This document shows, in pieces, positions 1 to 10,525 of a DNA stretch of 64,000 nucleotides (its first letter is position 1; each line of letters begins with the position of its first letter). This DNA comes from Euborellia annulipes (Eukaryota; Arthropoda; Insecta; Dermaptera; Anisolabididae), in NCBI GenBank assembly GCA_023213315.1, contig JAKCPI010026143.1, positions 1-64,000 of the forward strand. Direction: 5' to 3'. The notes beneath the pieces were generated by a model. That model searched no databases, was not told the DNA's origin, and was given only the letters and a program-made list of their open reading frames with translations. A program made the position numbers and the translations under genes.

Positions 1-169
1 AAGAATAAAACCAGCGTTGTCGAACACATTTACACTTTTATTCAGGCAGACGTTTCGGTAACCATAACGGTTGCCATCTTCAGTGCCAATGAACCGTTAT
101 GGTTATGGTCACCGAAACGTCTGCCTGAATAAAAGTGTAAAGGTGTTCGACAACGCTGGTTTTATTCTT
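1..169. repeat. Foldback element with near-perfect arms, ended by AAGAATAAAACCAGCG
   Basis: The first about 75 bases and bases 94-169 are inverted copies of each other around a loop of about 20 bases. The left arm carries, on the minus strand (41-93), the CTGAAGA / stem / GAAACGTC module described in the findings: TTCA-TT-GGCA pairs with TGCCTGAA as stem I, and GGCAACC pairs with GGTTACC (one mismatch) as stem II. No reading frame. The window edge may cut the element. Confidence 0.8.
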
Positions 170-202
170 CCCAACTCCAATATTTCATATAATTTCAAAC
201 AT

Positions 203-696
203 AAGATTTAAATTCGTTTACCATGGCAACCATTTCTCCTATCTTTCTTATGAAGGACAAGAGTAAAGTGGTCTTCTGAAGATTTCAACGGCAAAATGAG
301 AATATACATTTTAAAGGGCATCTAAAAATAGTTGATTTATGAATTTAAAAAAATAATCCTTAGAGGGAATTTTGAGAAATCGAAAAAACTGAAAAAGTAC
401 ATCAGTAAAGTACTAGTACTTTTTGGCCGATTTTGTTCAAAGCTTATTTTGATCATCTGGGAAGGTACCTAAGTTAAATATAAAATTTCAATCCGGTAGC
501 TTAATTCCTTCATGCTAAAAATCGGTCCACACACACACACACACACACACAGACCAATTTGCGGGACCCACTTTTTTGGACTCAGGGGACCTCAAAACAT
601 GTGTATCCATCAAAATCTCGACATCGAATTTTTGACATGAATCCAATACTTTCTCTCTCTATATATATTAACTTATATATAGAGGTAAAAGAAAAG
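203..696 (-). repeat. Family A repeat, copy 1 (lacks its 3' hairpin)
   Basis: Recognised by comparison with the other family A copies: the conserved AGTACTAGTACTTT block, the (CA)n tract at 531-551, the block meaning CTCGACATCGAATTTTTGAC, and the AT-rich palindrome ending GAGGTAAAAGAAAAGT. Orientation is minus relative to the full copies at 2155 and 62330. More diverged than the 2-8 kb copies. It carries no conserved protein; the short reading frames across it are incidental. Confidence 0.8.
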
Positions 697-699
697 TAA

Positions 700-1152
700 A
701 AAAAATCTGGTGTGACTGGCTCACAACTTTCTCTTACCTTCGGTAATCGAAAGTTGTGTTCTGTGCTTGTAGAGCATCTAAAAAATAATTGATTTTTGAA
801 TTTTAATCAAAATCGTTAAAGTGAATTTTGAGAAAATCGAAAAAAACTGAAAAAGTACATCAGTAAAGTACTAGTACTCTTTGGCCGATTTTGATTAAAA
901 GCTTATTTTTCCGGTCCCGGGGGGTGTTTAACTTATATATAAAATTTCAGCCTCATAGTTCAATTCCTTCATGCTTAAAAGTGAACACAGACAGACAGAC
1001 CATGTCGCGAAAACCACTTTTTTGGATTCAGGGGACCTCAAAACGTGAAGATCCATCAAAATCTCGACATCGAATTTTTTGACATGAATCCAATACTTTC
1101 TCTCTATATATATATTACATATATACATATATAGGTAAGAGAAAGTAAAAAT
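700..1152 (-). repeat. Family A repeat, copy 2 (internal deletion)
   Basis: Starts with most of the family's 3' hairpin (AAATCTGGTGTGACTGG through the TTACC-GAA-GGTAA tip and TGTGCTTGT), then jumps directly to the GAGCATCTAAAAAATAATTG block, so about 200 bp found in full copies are missing. It ends with the AT-rich 5' hairpin (1098-1150). Confidence 0.8.
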
Positions 1153-1159
1153 CAAACGG

Positions 1160-2056
1160 ATTCTCTTATGAAAAATTTTATATTTAAGTTAAACACCCCC
1201 CGGGACCGGAAAAATAAGCTTTTAATCAAAATCGGCCAAAGAGTACTAGTACTTTACTGATGTACTTTTTCAGTTTTTTTCGATTTTCTCAAAATTCGCT
1301 CTAACGATTTTGATTGAAATTCAAAAATCAATTATTTTTTAGATGCTCTTTCAAATGTATATTCTCGTTTTGCCCTCAAAATTGTTTGAAGCTCACTTTA
1401 CTCTTGTACTTCATTCATTCATTCATTCATTACCTTCGGTAATCGAAAGTTGTGTACTGTGCTTGTCAGACCAGATTTTTTGTGTCGACATGTATTTAGT
1501 TCCCGGCAGTAGGGAATATTTGAATTCAGATGTAAAATTTATAAGTATGGGAAAATATTTATATTTTGTAACCATGGCAACCATTTCTCCTATCTTTCCT
1601 ATGAAGTACAAGAGTAAAGTGAGCTTCAAACAATTTTGAGGGCAAAACGAGAATATACATTTGAAAGAGCATCTAAAAAATAATTGATTTTTGAATTTCA
1701 ATCAAAATCGTTAGAGCGAATTTTGAGAAAATCGAAAAAAACTGAAAAAATACATCAGTAAAGTACTAGTTCTCTTTGGCCGATTTTGATTAAAAGCTTA
1801 TTTTTCCGGGTGTTTAACTTAAATATAAAATTTCAGCCTCATAGTTCAATTCCTTCATGCTTAGAATTGAACACAGACACACACACACACACACACAGAC
1901 AGACCATGTCGTGAAAACCACTTTTTTGGATTCAGGGGACCTCAAAACGTGAAGATCCATCAAAATTTCGACATCGAATTTTTGACATGAATCCAATACT
2001 TTCTCTCTCTATATATATTAACATATATATAGAGGTAAGAGAAAGTAAAAATGGTA
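1160..2056. repeat. Two family A copies arranged head to head (inverted repeat)
   Basis: 1160-1425 is the middle of family A in plus orientation; 1430-2056 is a minus-orientation copy. Bases about 1170-1420 and 1610-1850 are nearly perfect reverse complements, so the region can form a stem of about 250 bp. A short (CATT)n run (1412-1430) lies at the junction. A (CA)n tract sits at 1879-1896 of the minus copy. Confidence 0.8.
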
Positions 2057-2154
2057 ATAATTTCTGGCACCTAAGATAGATTAACTTATCTATCTCCTTT
2101 TGGAAAATATTCATCAATTTTATCTACATCAGTAATCCTTTTTTATTTATTAAA

Positions 2155-2850
2155 ATATTACTTTCTCTTACCTATGTATATATGTAATATATATATAGAG
2201 AGAAAGTATTGGATTCATGTCAAAAATTCGATGTCGAGATTTTGATGGATCTTCACGTTTTGAGGTCCCCTGAATCCAAAAAAGTGGTTTTCGCGACATG
2301 GTCTGTCTGTGTGTGTGTCTGTGTGTGTGTGTGTGTGTCTGTGTGTGTGTGTGTTCAATTTTAAGCATGAAGGAATTGAGCTAGGAGGTTGAAATTTTAT
2401 ATTTAAGTTAAATACCCCCGGGACCGACAAAATAAGCTTTTAATCAAAATCGGCCAAAGAGTACTAGTACTTTACTGATGCTCTTTTTCAGTTTTTTTCG
2501 ATTTTCTCAAAATTCGCTCTAACGATTTTGATTAAAATTCAAAAATCAATTATTTTTTAGATGCTCTTTCAAATGTATATTCTCATTTTGCCCTCAAAAT
2601 TGTTTGAAGCACACTTTACTCTTGTGCTTCATAGGAAAGATAGGAAAAATGGTTGCCATGGTTACAAAATATAAATATTTTCCCATACTTATAAATTTTA
2701 CATCTGAATTCAAATATTCCCTACTGCCGGGAACTAAATACATGTCGACACAAAAAATCTGGTGTGACAAGCACAGTACACAACTTTCGATTACCGAAGG
2801 TAAGAGAAAGTTGTGTGCTGTGCGCCAGTCACACCAGATTTTTTTTTGTT
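2155..2850 (+). repeat. Family A repeat, full-length copy
   Basis: Reference copy. Order: 5' hairpin (ACTTTCTCTTACC at 2160-2172, AT palindrome, GAGAGAAAGT); conserved block; (TG)n tract 2306-2355; AGTACTAGTACTTT block; TTTTGCCCTCAAAATTG block; 3' hairpin about 2755-2850 with arms TCTGGTGTGAC/GTCACACCAGA and tip TTACC-GAA-GGTAA. The 13-mer at 2160 and GGTAAGAGAAAGT at 2799-2811 are exact reverse complements, so the element has subterminal inverted repeats. No transposase or reverse transcriptase is encoded. Confidence 0.85.
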
Positions 2851-3090
2851 ATCTAGATAAAACCAATAATAATAGGTTTCGGACACCCCTCTTTAAAATT
2901 TTCTATTCAAAATTCATATCATTTTACCTTTTTTTAGTAAATCTTTCTTTAATCTATCTAGTTCATGAATCAAAATGCATATTGCTTTAAGAAAAAATCA
3001 GACGAAGAAAGCTTCAGAGTAAAACATTTGGAAAAGAGTGTAGGAATTTATTTGAAGGTCAACATGATTCCCTCTCGCCGTGCTTCTAAA
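2851..3090. repeat. Segment duplicated together with family A (also 6781-7028 and 7616-7863)
   Basis: About 240 bp following the 3' hairpin, from TGTTATCTAGATAAAACC to CCCTCTCGCCGTGCTTCT, occurs three times in this window, always directly after a family A copy. Here it continues into unrelated sequence (AAAATTACCAAAGC), whereas the other two copies join a truncated family A copy. This makes 3091 a natural boundary of the ancestral locus. No gene is seen in 3091-3490, which is AT-rich with a TATATATAAACAGAGAG stretch at about 3246. Confidence 0.75.
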
Positions 3091-3496
3091 ATTACCAAAG
3101 CTAAGCATAGAAATAATATTCAGATAATATCATTCGGCATTATAAAACATTGTCTGTTTATATTGAAATAAATATGAAAAAAAAAAAATTCAAAATCTCT
3201 TTTTTTGTAATTTTTTAAAATATTATTTTTTAATTACCACAGAGTATATATATAAACAGAGAGCGTACTCAATGTTAATTTCTGGTTTTTGTCCGCCATC
3301 AGGGTGGCACAATCAGAACGCAGAGAATTTGCGCAAAATTCAAACCAAATTTTAGCCGCTAAATTTAAAATTAGGTATTCCGTGTAAATATATATGAATA
3401 TTATTTTACTGTTAATAAGTAATTTTTTTTAAATATAGAAAGAATATGGGTATTTTTTATAACATAAACATCAGATATTTTGGAAAGATAAACTAT

Positions 3497-4056
3497 TTAT
3501 TTAAAAAAATACAGATAAATATATTTTATACCTTTTGGGGTACAGAATACAAACAAGAAATAAAAAAATTTATAATATGTAAAAATGAACAAAAATACAC
3601 AAGATAAGATAAATAAAGTTAAATTGTCATTTGTTATAGATTTGTGACGATCTGAAAAAGAATAAAAATTACTAACGTTAGTTGCTGGTAAATTAGGAGA
3701 GTTGTCCAGTTGATAGTTTTGTCGACGAATAACATCTGAATCCTCTGAAAAAGAAAAATCTTCTAAGGAATTTGATGTATCATTTAATGGATGATCTTTC
3801 TCCATTTCTATAATAAATTTTGAAGAATATTTGGTGTTCTCAAACTATTGTCAAAAATATTGACAATTGTTTGATTTTCACTAATATTTATCATAGTTTT
3901 ACTAGAAAAATTACTTATCTTATTTGATGTTTCCATTTGTTGCGAAAGATCTCACAGGTGACTGTTATTTTTAGGAATACTGTGTCCAAATCGAATGATC
4001 TTTAGGTTATCAATTTCATTAGTTTGTCATAATTATTGCAATTTTTTGCTAAACAT
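3497..4056 (-). pseudogene. Possible decayed minus-strand coding region, unrecognised
   Basis: Minus-strand reading. A 102-codon frame at 3805-3497 starts with GAAATGG (good Kozak context). It has an acidic, Ser/Asn-rich first half and a hydrophobic C-terminal stretch of about 30 residues. A second frame, running from 4056 to about 3813, reads from a possible 3' splice site (TTTTTAG then ATG) with stops at its seventh to tenth codons and one more stop before it runs into the first frame with a shift. The combined pattern looks like a coding region broken by stops and one frameshift, but Asn/Ile/Lys/Ser-rich frames also arise by chance in DNA this AT-rich. I do not recognise a family. The promoter-like block at 4235-4320 lies upstream in the right orientation. 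Confidence 0.25.
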
Positions 4057-4234
4057 TTTCTTTTTCCTAAAAATATAAATGGAAATGTAGTTAATAAACA
4101 TATAAATATAATTAAAAACATTTTTAAGTATATAATGAAATCCAATACTTATCTCTTGAATGACAATTTTAACGTATTTGACAATATTTGAATATAATAT
4201 ATATAGAAATCACATGATCATTTCATCGGTTGAC

Positions 4235-4320
4235 TACCCTGCTCTCTAGCGGATAAAAGTGTCAAACTATCATTGGGGTGGCAATCGTGACGTCACACAA
4301 TTTCAAATTCTCCCATTGGA
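4235..4320 (-). promoter_or_regulatory. Promoter-like block: palindromic CRE plus two inverted CCAAT boxes
   Basis: GTGACGTCAC (full CRE) at 4287-4296 is flanked by ATTGG at 4272-4276 and 4315-4319, which are CCAAT boxes on the minus strand. The block is more GC-rich than its surroundings and is not part of any repeat seen here. Orientation fits the minus-strand candidate at 4056-3497. No transcript evidence. Confidence 0.35.
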
Positions 4321-4371
4321 GTGCACCCCCCTGTTAATTACTTATTAATCTGACTGTAGGTTTTATTTAAA

Positions 4372-4445
4372 AAAAATTTGATGTGACTGGTCGCACCAGA
4401 ATTTTTGTTTCGACATATATTTAGTTTCCACCGATATATTAGAAT
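4372..4445 (-). repeat. Family A 3'-end fragment
   Basis: Half of the 3' hairpin (GATGTGACTGGTCGCACCAGA) followed by the GTTTCGACATATATTTAGTT block in minus orientation. It abuts the SINE-1 tail at 4446. Confidence 0.6.
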
Positions 4446-4531
4446 TTTTTTTTAACACTCACACTTTTTCTCATTCACACTCACATTCACACAGTCTTTT
4501 CGGTAACTCAGGCCATATAAGACTATTTTCG
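4446..4531 (-). repeat. SINE-1 3' fragment (tail only)
   Basis: Poly-T, then ACACTCACACTTTTTCTCAT, CACACAGTCTTTTCGG and TCAGGCCATATAAGAC: the complement of the SINE-1 3' end. The tRNA-like head is missing; the fragment ends at about the same place as the one at 18761-18861. Confidence 0.75.
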
Positions 4532-4785
4532 CGCCCTAGGGGGGCCAAACTTAAATATAAAATATCAACCTCCTAGCTCAATTCCTTCATGCTTAAAATT
4601 GAACACAAACCCACATACACACACAGACCAACACAGACCATGTCGCGAAAACCACTTTTTTGGATTCAGGGGACCTCAAAACGTGTATATCCATCAAAAT
4701 CTCGACATCGAATTTTTGACATGAATCCAATACTTTCTCTCTATATATATATTAACATATATATAGAGGTAAGAGAAAGTAAAAA
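4532..4785 (-). repeat. Family A repeat, 5' part
   Basis: Contains the AACTTAAATATAAAATATC block, a short (CA)n, the ATTCAGGGGACCTCAAAACG block and the AT-rich 5' hairpin closing with GAGGTAAGAGAAAGT at about 4767-4781. The 3' two thirds are missing. Confidence 0.8.
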
Positions 4786-5180
4786 AAAGCTCTTGAATAA
4801 TTGAGTAAGTTTCTTCAAGAGAATGACTCTTGACATTAAAAAGTATTCAATATATGAAATATAAATAATAATGTTCTTATTCATAATTGTTCTTATTAAT
4901 ACCTATGAATATCCTGGTAAATTAATAATTCTTCCTCATTAACTCTAATATAGAAATGAGATTAACATTATTTCCTTCTTAACTTAATTATATTTGAGAT
5001 TTTATTATGATTAAAATTTTCTTTGGCACAAATTTAGCAAATGGAAAGTCAAATGTGAATAAAAAAAAAATATTAAATTTTTTCTTACAAATAAAATATC
5101 ATTGTTTATTCAAGAGAGAAAAGTTTATTTAGGCCTATATCAATCGATCACAAACAATTTTTTTTTTAATTTGTGTTTTT

Positions 5181-5333
5181 AGGCAATAGTAAAGATGCTG
5201 GGATTTGGGAAGGCCTTCAAAACCGGACAGAAAAAAAAAAGCATTGGTCGTAATTGCCTCAGGCGAAACGAACCCGGAGGGTGAGAGGAACAAAGCCTTT
5301 AAAAGGGGACATAATCAAAAACCTGTGTCGTAG
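5181..5333 (+). pseudogene. Small reading frame broken by an A10 run; unrecognised
   Basis: A 3' splice-site-like TTTGTGTTTTTAG (AG at 5181-5182) precedes ATG at 5195. The first 15 codons read MLGFGKAFKTGQKKK into a run of ten A (5231-5240); as written the frame then stops at codon 30. If the run had nine A the frame would continue 30 more codons (beginning ALVVIASGETNPEGE) to TAG at 5331, giving 45 residues. The block is GC-richer than its surroundings. It may be a pseudogene, a sequencing error in a homopolymer, or chance. I do not recognise the peptide. The rest of 4790-5880 holds nothing I can name. Confidence 0.25.
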
Positions 5334-5893
5334 CTTGAGTTTAGTTTGCCTGGGAAAGAAGACCCAAGAAAGGGTTTTAGGTACAAAGGAAGGAGAACAA
5401 TAAACATAGATCGGTTTTTTTTTTTATAAAGTAGTAGTTTTTATAAAGTAGAATAAAAATTTCAAGATAGAAAAAAAAATTGAATCTTCCTAGATAAATT
5501 ATACGCAATATCATCTACTTGAAAATTTCTAAGTATTTTTTTAAATTTATCTTTACAAATTACTTGTTTTTCTTAGTAACTCAGACTCAAGATGTTTTTG
5601 TCATCAAAAGAAAGTATAAAGTTTCTAATTAGATAAATATTATATAGTCTACATGGATATCTTATCATAAGATATATTTTCCATTGAATCAAAGAGTTTA
5701 TCTTGTTAAATTATTATAATTACTAATCACACCATTAGTGTCAAAGGTTTTTTGGTTTTTTTATGAAAAGATAATATAATAAAAAAGATTTGATTTTACC
5801 TAAGTAAACCTCTCAAAACACTCTAGGTCTGGCTTCTTATGGACTAATTGTCGTTTTTCCTTCATAATTATATTTCAAAATAATACTTTACAT

Positions 5894-5990
5894 CAGTGGC
5901 GTAACTAAGACGGAGGCTGAGGGGGCTGCAGCCCCCCTCCCCCCCCCCCCCCCCCCCCCCCCCCCGAAATCCTACTTGCATCACGTAGTG
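5894..5990 (+). repeat. hAT-type left end (CAGTGGCGTAACTAAG) running into a poly-C tract
   Basis: CAGTGGCGTAAC matches the inverted repeat of the complete elements at 9802 and 39792. It is followed by GGGGGCTGCAGCCCCCC and an uninterrupted run of 25 C at 5941-5965. No matching right end is found, so it is a truncated copy. Confidence 0.55.
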
Positions 5991-6087
5991 ACTTATCTCA
6001 AAAAAATTAAAAATTGAGTTTCAAGGGGTATGGCCGTGTCCTGGCGTTCTTTACATTATCACAAAGTGACGAATCTGTATTTCCATG

Positions 6088-6780
6088 TTTTTTACTTTCT
6101 CTTACCTCTATATATATGTTAATATATATAGAGAGAGAAAGTATTGGATTCATGTCAAAAATTCGATGTCGAGATTTTGATGGATCTTCACGTTTTGAGG
6201 TCCCCTGAATCCAAAAGTGGTTTTCGCGACATGGTCTGTCTGTGTGTGTGTCTGTGTGTGTGTGTGTGTGTCTGTGTGTGTGTGTGTTCAATTTTAAGCA
6301 TGAAGGAATTGAGCTAGGAGGTTGAAATTTTATATTTAAGTTAAATACCCCCCGGGACCGACAAAATAAGCTTTTAATCAAAATCGGCCAAAGAGTACTA
6401 GTACTTTACTGATGCTCTTTTTCAGATTTTTTCGATTTTCTCAAAATTCGCTCTAACGATTTTGATTAAAATTCAAAAATCAATTATTTTTTAGATGCTC
6501 TTTCAAATGTATATTCTCATTTTGCCCTCAAAATTGTTTGAAGCACACTTTACTCTTGTGCTTCATAGGAAAGATAGGAAAAATGGTTGCCATGGTTACA
6601 AAATATAAATATTTTCCCATACTTATAAATTTTACATGTGAATTCAAATATTCCCTACTGCCGGGAACTAAATACATGTCGACACAAAAATCTGGTGTGA
6701 CAAGCACAGTACACAACTTTCGATTACCGAAGGTAAGAGAAAGTTGTGTGCTGTGCGCCAGTCACACCAGATTTTTTTTT
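6088..6780 (+). repeat. Family A repeat, full-length copy
   Basis: Nearly identical to 2155-2850, with the 5' hairpin at 6090-6140, (TG)n at 6240-6287 and the 3' hairpin at 6690-6775. It is followed by the linked segment (6781-7028). Confidence 0.85.
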
Positions 6781-7028
6781 TGTTATCTAGATAAAACCAA
6801 TAATAATAGGTTTCGGACACCCCCCCCTCTTTAAAATTTTCTATTCAAAATTCATATCATTTTACCTTTTTTTAGTAAATCTTTCTTTAATCTATCTAGT
6901 TCATGAATCAAAATGCATATTGCTTTAAGAAAAAAATCAGACGAAGAAAGCTTCAGAGTAAAACATTTGGAAAAGAGTGTAGGAATTTATTTGAAGGTCA
7001 ACATGATTCCCTCTCGCCGTGCTTCTCT

Positions 7029-7089
7029 CTGATGGATCTTCACGTTTTGAGGTCCCCTGAATCCAAAAAGTGGTTTTCACGACATGGTC

Positions 7090-7127
<38 letters not shown>

Positions 7128-7923
7128 TGTGTTCAATTCTAAGCATGAAGGAATTGAACTATGAGGCTGAAATTTTATATTTAAGTTAAACACCGGAAAA
7201 ATAAGCTTTTAATCAAAATCGGCCAAAGAGTACTAGTACTTTACTGATGCTCCTTTTTCAGTTTTTTTCGATTTTCTCAAAATTCGCTCTAACGATTTTG
7301 ATTAAAATTCAAAAATCAATTATTTTTTTAGATGCTCTTTCAAATGTATATTCTCATTTTGCCCTCAAAATTGTTTGAAGCACACTTACTCTTGTGCTTC
7401 ATAGGAAAGATAGGAAAAATGGTTGCCATGGTTACAAAATATAAATATTTTCCCATACTTATAAATTTTACATGTGAATTCAAATATTCCCTACTGCCGG
7501 GAACTAAATACATGTCGACACAAAAAATCTGGTGTGACAAGCACAGTACACAACTTTCGATTACCGAAGGTAAGAGAAAGTTGTGTGCTGTGCGCCAGTC
7601 ACACCAGATTTTTTTTTGTTATCTAGATAAAACCAATAATAATAGGTTTCGGACACCCCCTCTTTAAAATTTTCTATTCAAAATTCATATCATTTTACCT
7701 TTTTTTAGTAAATCTTTCTTTAATCTATCTAGTTCATGAATCAAAATGCATATTGCTTTAAGAAAAAAATCAGACGAAGAAAGCTTCAGAGTAAAACATT
7801 TGGAAAAGAGTGTAGGAATTTATTTGAAGGTCAACATGATTCCCTCTCGCCGTGCTTCTCTCTGATGGATCTTCACGTTTTGAGGTCCCCTGAATCCAAA
7901 AAAGTGGTTTTCACGACATGGTC

Positions 7924-7959
<36 letters not shown>

Positions 7960-8440
7960 TGTGTTCAATTCTAAGCATGAAGGAATTGAACTATGAGGCT
8001 GAAATTTTATATTTAAGTTAAACACCGGAAAAATAAGCTTTTAATCAAAATCGGCCAAAGAGTACTAGTACTTTACTGATGCTCTTTTTCAGTTTTTTTC
8101 GATTTTCTCAAAATTCGCTCTAACGATTTTGATTAAAATTCAAAAATCAATTATTTTTTAGATGCTCTTTCAAATGTATATTCTCATTTTGCCCTCAAAA
8201 TTGTTTGAAGCACACTTTACTCTTGTGCTTCATAGGAAAGATAGGAGAAATGGTTGCCATGGTAACAAAATATAAATATTTTCCCATGTTTATAATTTTA
8301 ACATCTTAAATTTCTAATATATTGGCGGAAACTAAATATATTTCGACACAAAAAATCTGGTGTGACAAGCACAGAACACAACTTTCGATTACCGAAGGTA
8401 AGAGAAAGTTGTGTGCTGTGCGCCAGTCACACCAGATTTT
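7029..8440 (+). repeat. Two tandem 5'-truncated family A copies, period 833 bp
   Basis: The string TCTCTCTGATGGATCTTCAC occurs at both junctions: GATGGATC starts at 7031 and again at 7864, exactly 833 bp apart. Each unit is family A without its first about 110 bp plus, in the first unit, the linked 248-bp segment (7616-7863). Both carry long (TG)n tracts (7093-7126 and 7927-7957). The third copy diverges just before its 3' hairpin (8300-8340), where it resembles the 19250 copy instead. A local tandem duplication by unequal exchange is the simplest reading. Confidence 0.85.
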
Positions 8441-8552
8441 TCATATTATTTTGGTTTTTTGGTTTTGCGTATCTACACATTTAATATAACAACACGAACT
8501 ATAAACAGATCTTGTGAAAAATGATAAATATTGAGATACGCCACTACGTGAT

Positions 8553-8665
8553 TCAGGCGACGATATGTCGACACGAAAAATCTAGTGTGACAAGCACAGA
8601 ACACTTTCGATTGCCGAAGGTAAGAGAAAGTTGTGTACTGTGCAACAGTCACATCAGATTTTTTC
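8553..8665 (+). repeat. Solo family A 3' hairpin
   Basis: ATGTCGACACGAAAAATCTAG followed by the complete 3' hairpin with tip TTGCC-GAA-GGTAA, and no other part of the element. It lies about 110 bp beyond the previous copy. Confidence 0.7.
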
Positions 8666-8754
8666 AAATAATTTAAACGAAACAAAAAACTTATTCAATT
8701 TTTTTCTTCATTTGTGTGGATGAGATTTGTTTTATAAAATTTGAAACAATTCAT

Positions 8755-8935
8755 ATTTTTTTTTTATTTTATTTATTAAGGTAGGCAGCTTAGGCTTCCT
8801 ACACCCCTTCCACACAATAAATACAATTATAAAAAATACAGTAATATCAAAATACAACATAGCTTTAAAACAAATACAGTAAAAGAACATATTAAAACAA
8901 AACAATAACAATACACAATTCATATTTGAAAAAGA
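8755..8935 (-). repeat. Possible LINE 3' end (minus strand)
   Basis: On the minus strand the sequence reads GGAAGGGGTGTAGGAAGCC, TAAGCTGCC, then an AATAAATAAAATAAA-type tail. This resembles the 3' tail of chicken-repeat/Jockey-like LINEs, but no reverse transcriptase is present nearby. Weak call. Confidence 0.25.
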
Positions 8936-9099
8936 AATAAACGCGTTACGATTATTTGTTTCGATTTTAGTCTGAAGGTTATGGTACTAAATTAGTTTTT
9001 TTAACAAACTTATAACAAATTTAGATACAAATATTATATATTATTTTAATTTTTAAATATAAAAAAAACTATATGTTAACTAAGGAAAAAAATATTGCC

Positions 9100-9365
9100 C
9101 CCCCCAATGGTTCGATGTTTACCAAAAGCTTTTCAGCCCTTGGCCTTTACTTCTAGTTTATAGTATGTATGCAAAATTTCAAAACAATTGATTAAATAGT
9201 TTTTGAATTTTCGTTGACGAAAAAAATGATTACAGACATCACTCTAAAAACTACTTAAATGGATTCTGGGGACATCAAAACGCTGGCAGCTTTAGTTCAC
9301 TTTTGATTTTTTAACGATTATATTAATTTATCCTAGCCTACCAGGCAAAATTAAAAATCGTGGGA
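9100..9365 (+). repeat. Repeat family C fragment (second copy at 19890-20000)
   Basis: GTTGACGAAAAAAATGATTACAGACATC...AACGATTATATTAATTTATCC is diverged but collinear with 19893-20003. The piece AATGGTTCGATGTTTACCAAAAGC at 9110 matches 18729-18755. The family is undefined beyond these fragments. Confidence 0.45.
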
Positions 9366-9801
9366 CGTGCAAATTTGAAACCGGGACAAACGACCATACC
9401 CTCCACTTTTCTTATAATTTTTAGGCCTTTACAAGTGACTTTCAGAAGTTTTGTAGCACAAAAACTATTGCAAATTTATTTATTCTATTCTCCGATTACA
9501 AGCATCTCATCTTTCCGAACCAAAGTAAAATTGGAATCAAAACAAAGAGCCCAATAAAAAATGGACAAATCTTAAAATAGATTGTGATAGAAAAATATCT
9601 TGCTTCTTTTACGCTATTCAGTGGAAGGGGGTGAACCTGAAAGGAATCCAAAGCTGAAAAATATTTGCAAAATCAAAATTTTTAATAGAAAAAATTCAAA
9701 AAATATTAAGTTTAAATTGTAATCATAATAAGAGACTCTTGCAAAAAAAAAGGAAAATCAATCCTGAGGCCCACATGAGAAAAAAAATTTAATCTCATGG
9801 C

Positions 9802-10525
9802 CAGTGGCGTAACGTACACCCCGCGATATGGGGGGTTCCGAGGGCCGGGTCGGACGGTCTTTGAAGGCCATGAAAAAATTACGGTTGGGTGCCAAGTCTA
9901 AATAAACGGGTTCGGGCGGACGGGCATGCAAATGAAATACGGACGTATAAAAAAAAAATACAAAATGGTGTTCTCTTTCTGTCCTCCGACGTTCCTGAAT
10001 CAGACTTTGCATCTTCCTCTCGAAAACGTTGAAAAAAACACAAAAAATTTTTTTTCCGACATCTGAGATCATAGTTTTTTATTATAAATGTATAAAAAAA
10101 AATAAATATTTTTTTTATTTGATGAATTATTTAAAACTATTTATCAAATAAAATAAGATTTATGTTATTTTTAGGAACCGACCGAATATTCGGTTTCGGT
10201 TACGATTTCGGCCGTAGTTTCGGTTTCGGCCAAAAAGTAGCCGAAACTTGAGTCTTAAAAAAAAAAGGTCAAATGATTTGCACTTGAAGGAGAAAAAAAA
10301 TTTTGTCTCCCTAAAAAAAAGGTAAAATAATTTTCACGGAGGAGAAAAAAATTTCAAAAAAAAAAATATATAAATTTTTTTATAGGAAATACAAGTTTCG
10401 GTTTCGGCCGAAACTAAGGTTGAGGCCGAATATTCGGTTTCGGCTGAAAATCTTGTTTCGGTCGGACCCTAGTTATTTTATACAATGAATGGGGGGGGGG
10501 GCAGTTAAAATAGGTTACGCCACTG
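9802..10525. mobile_element. hAT-type non-autonomous element with nested second element
   Basis: Terminal inverted repeats CAGTGGCGTAAC / GTTACGCCACTG. The flanks CTCATGGC (9794-9801) and GTTATGGC (10526-10533) agree at 6 of 8 positions, as expected for an old 8-bp hAT target duplication. The left part is GC-rich (CCCCGCGATATGGGGGG). No transposase. A second element (10172-10474) sits inside. Confidence 0.75.
10172..10474. mobile_element. Nested hAT-type element with repeated TTTCGGTTTCGG ends
   Basis: Left end GGAACCGACCGAATATTCGG, right end TTTCGGTCGGACCCTAG: an imperfect inverted repeat with tandem TTCGG units next to each tip. Its centre (10270-10375) holds the CTAAAAAAAGGTAAAAT module also found in the elements at 37994, 39792, 40121 and 49328. 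Confidence 0.6.

Noticed and set aside
6007..6381. Frames up to 124 codons across family A copies, with Thr/His- or Val/Cys-rich runs
   Set aside because: They read through the (CA)n/(TG)n tract and hairpins, differ in frame between copies, and are interrupted in most copies; this is repeat sequence, not a protein family.
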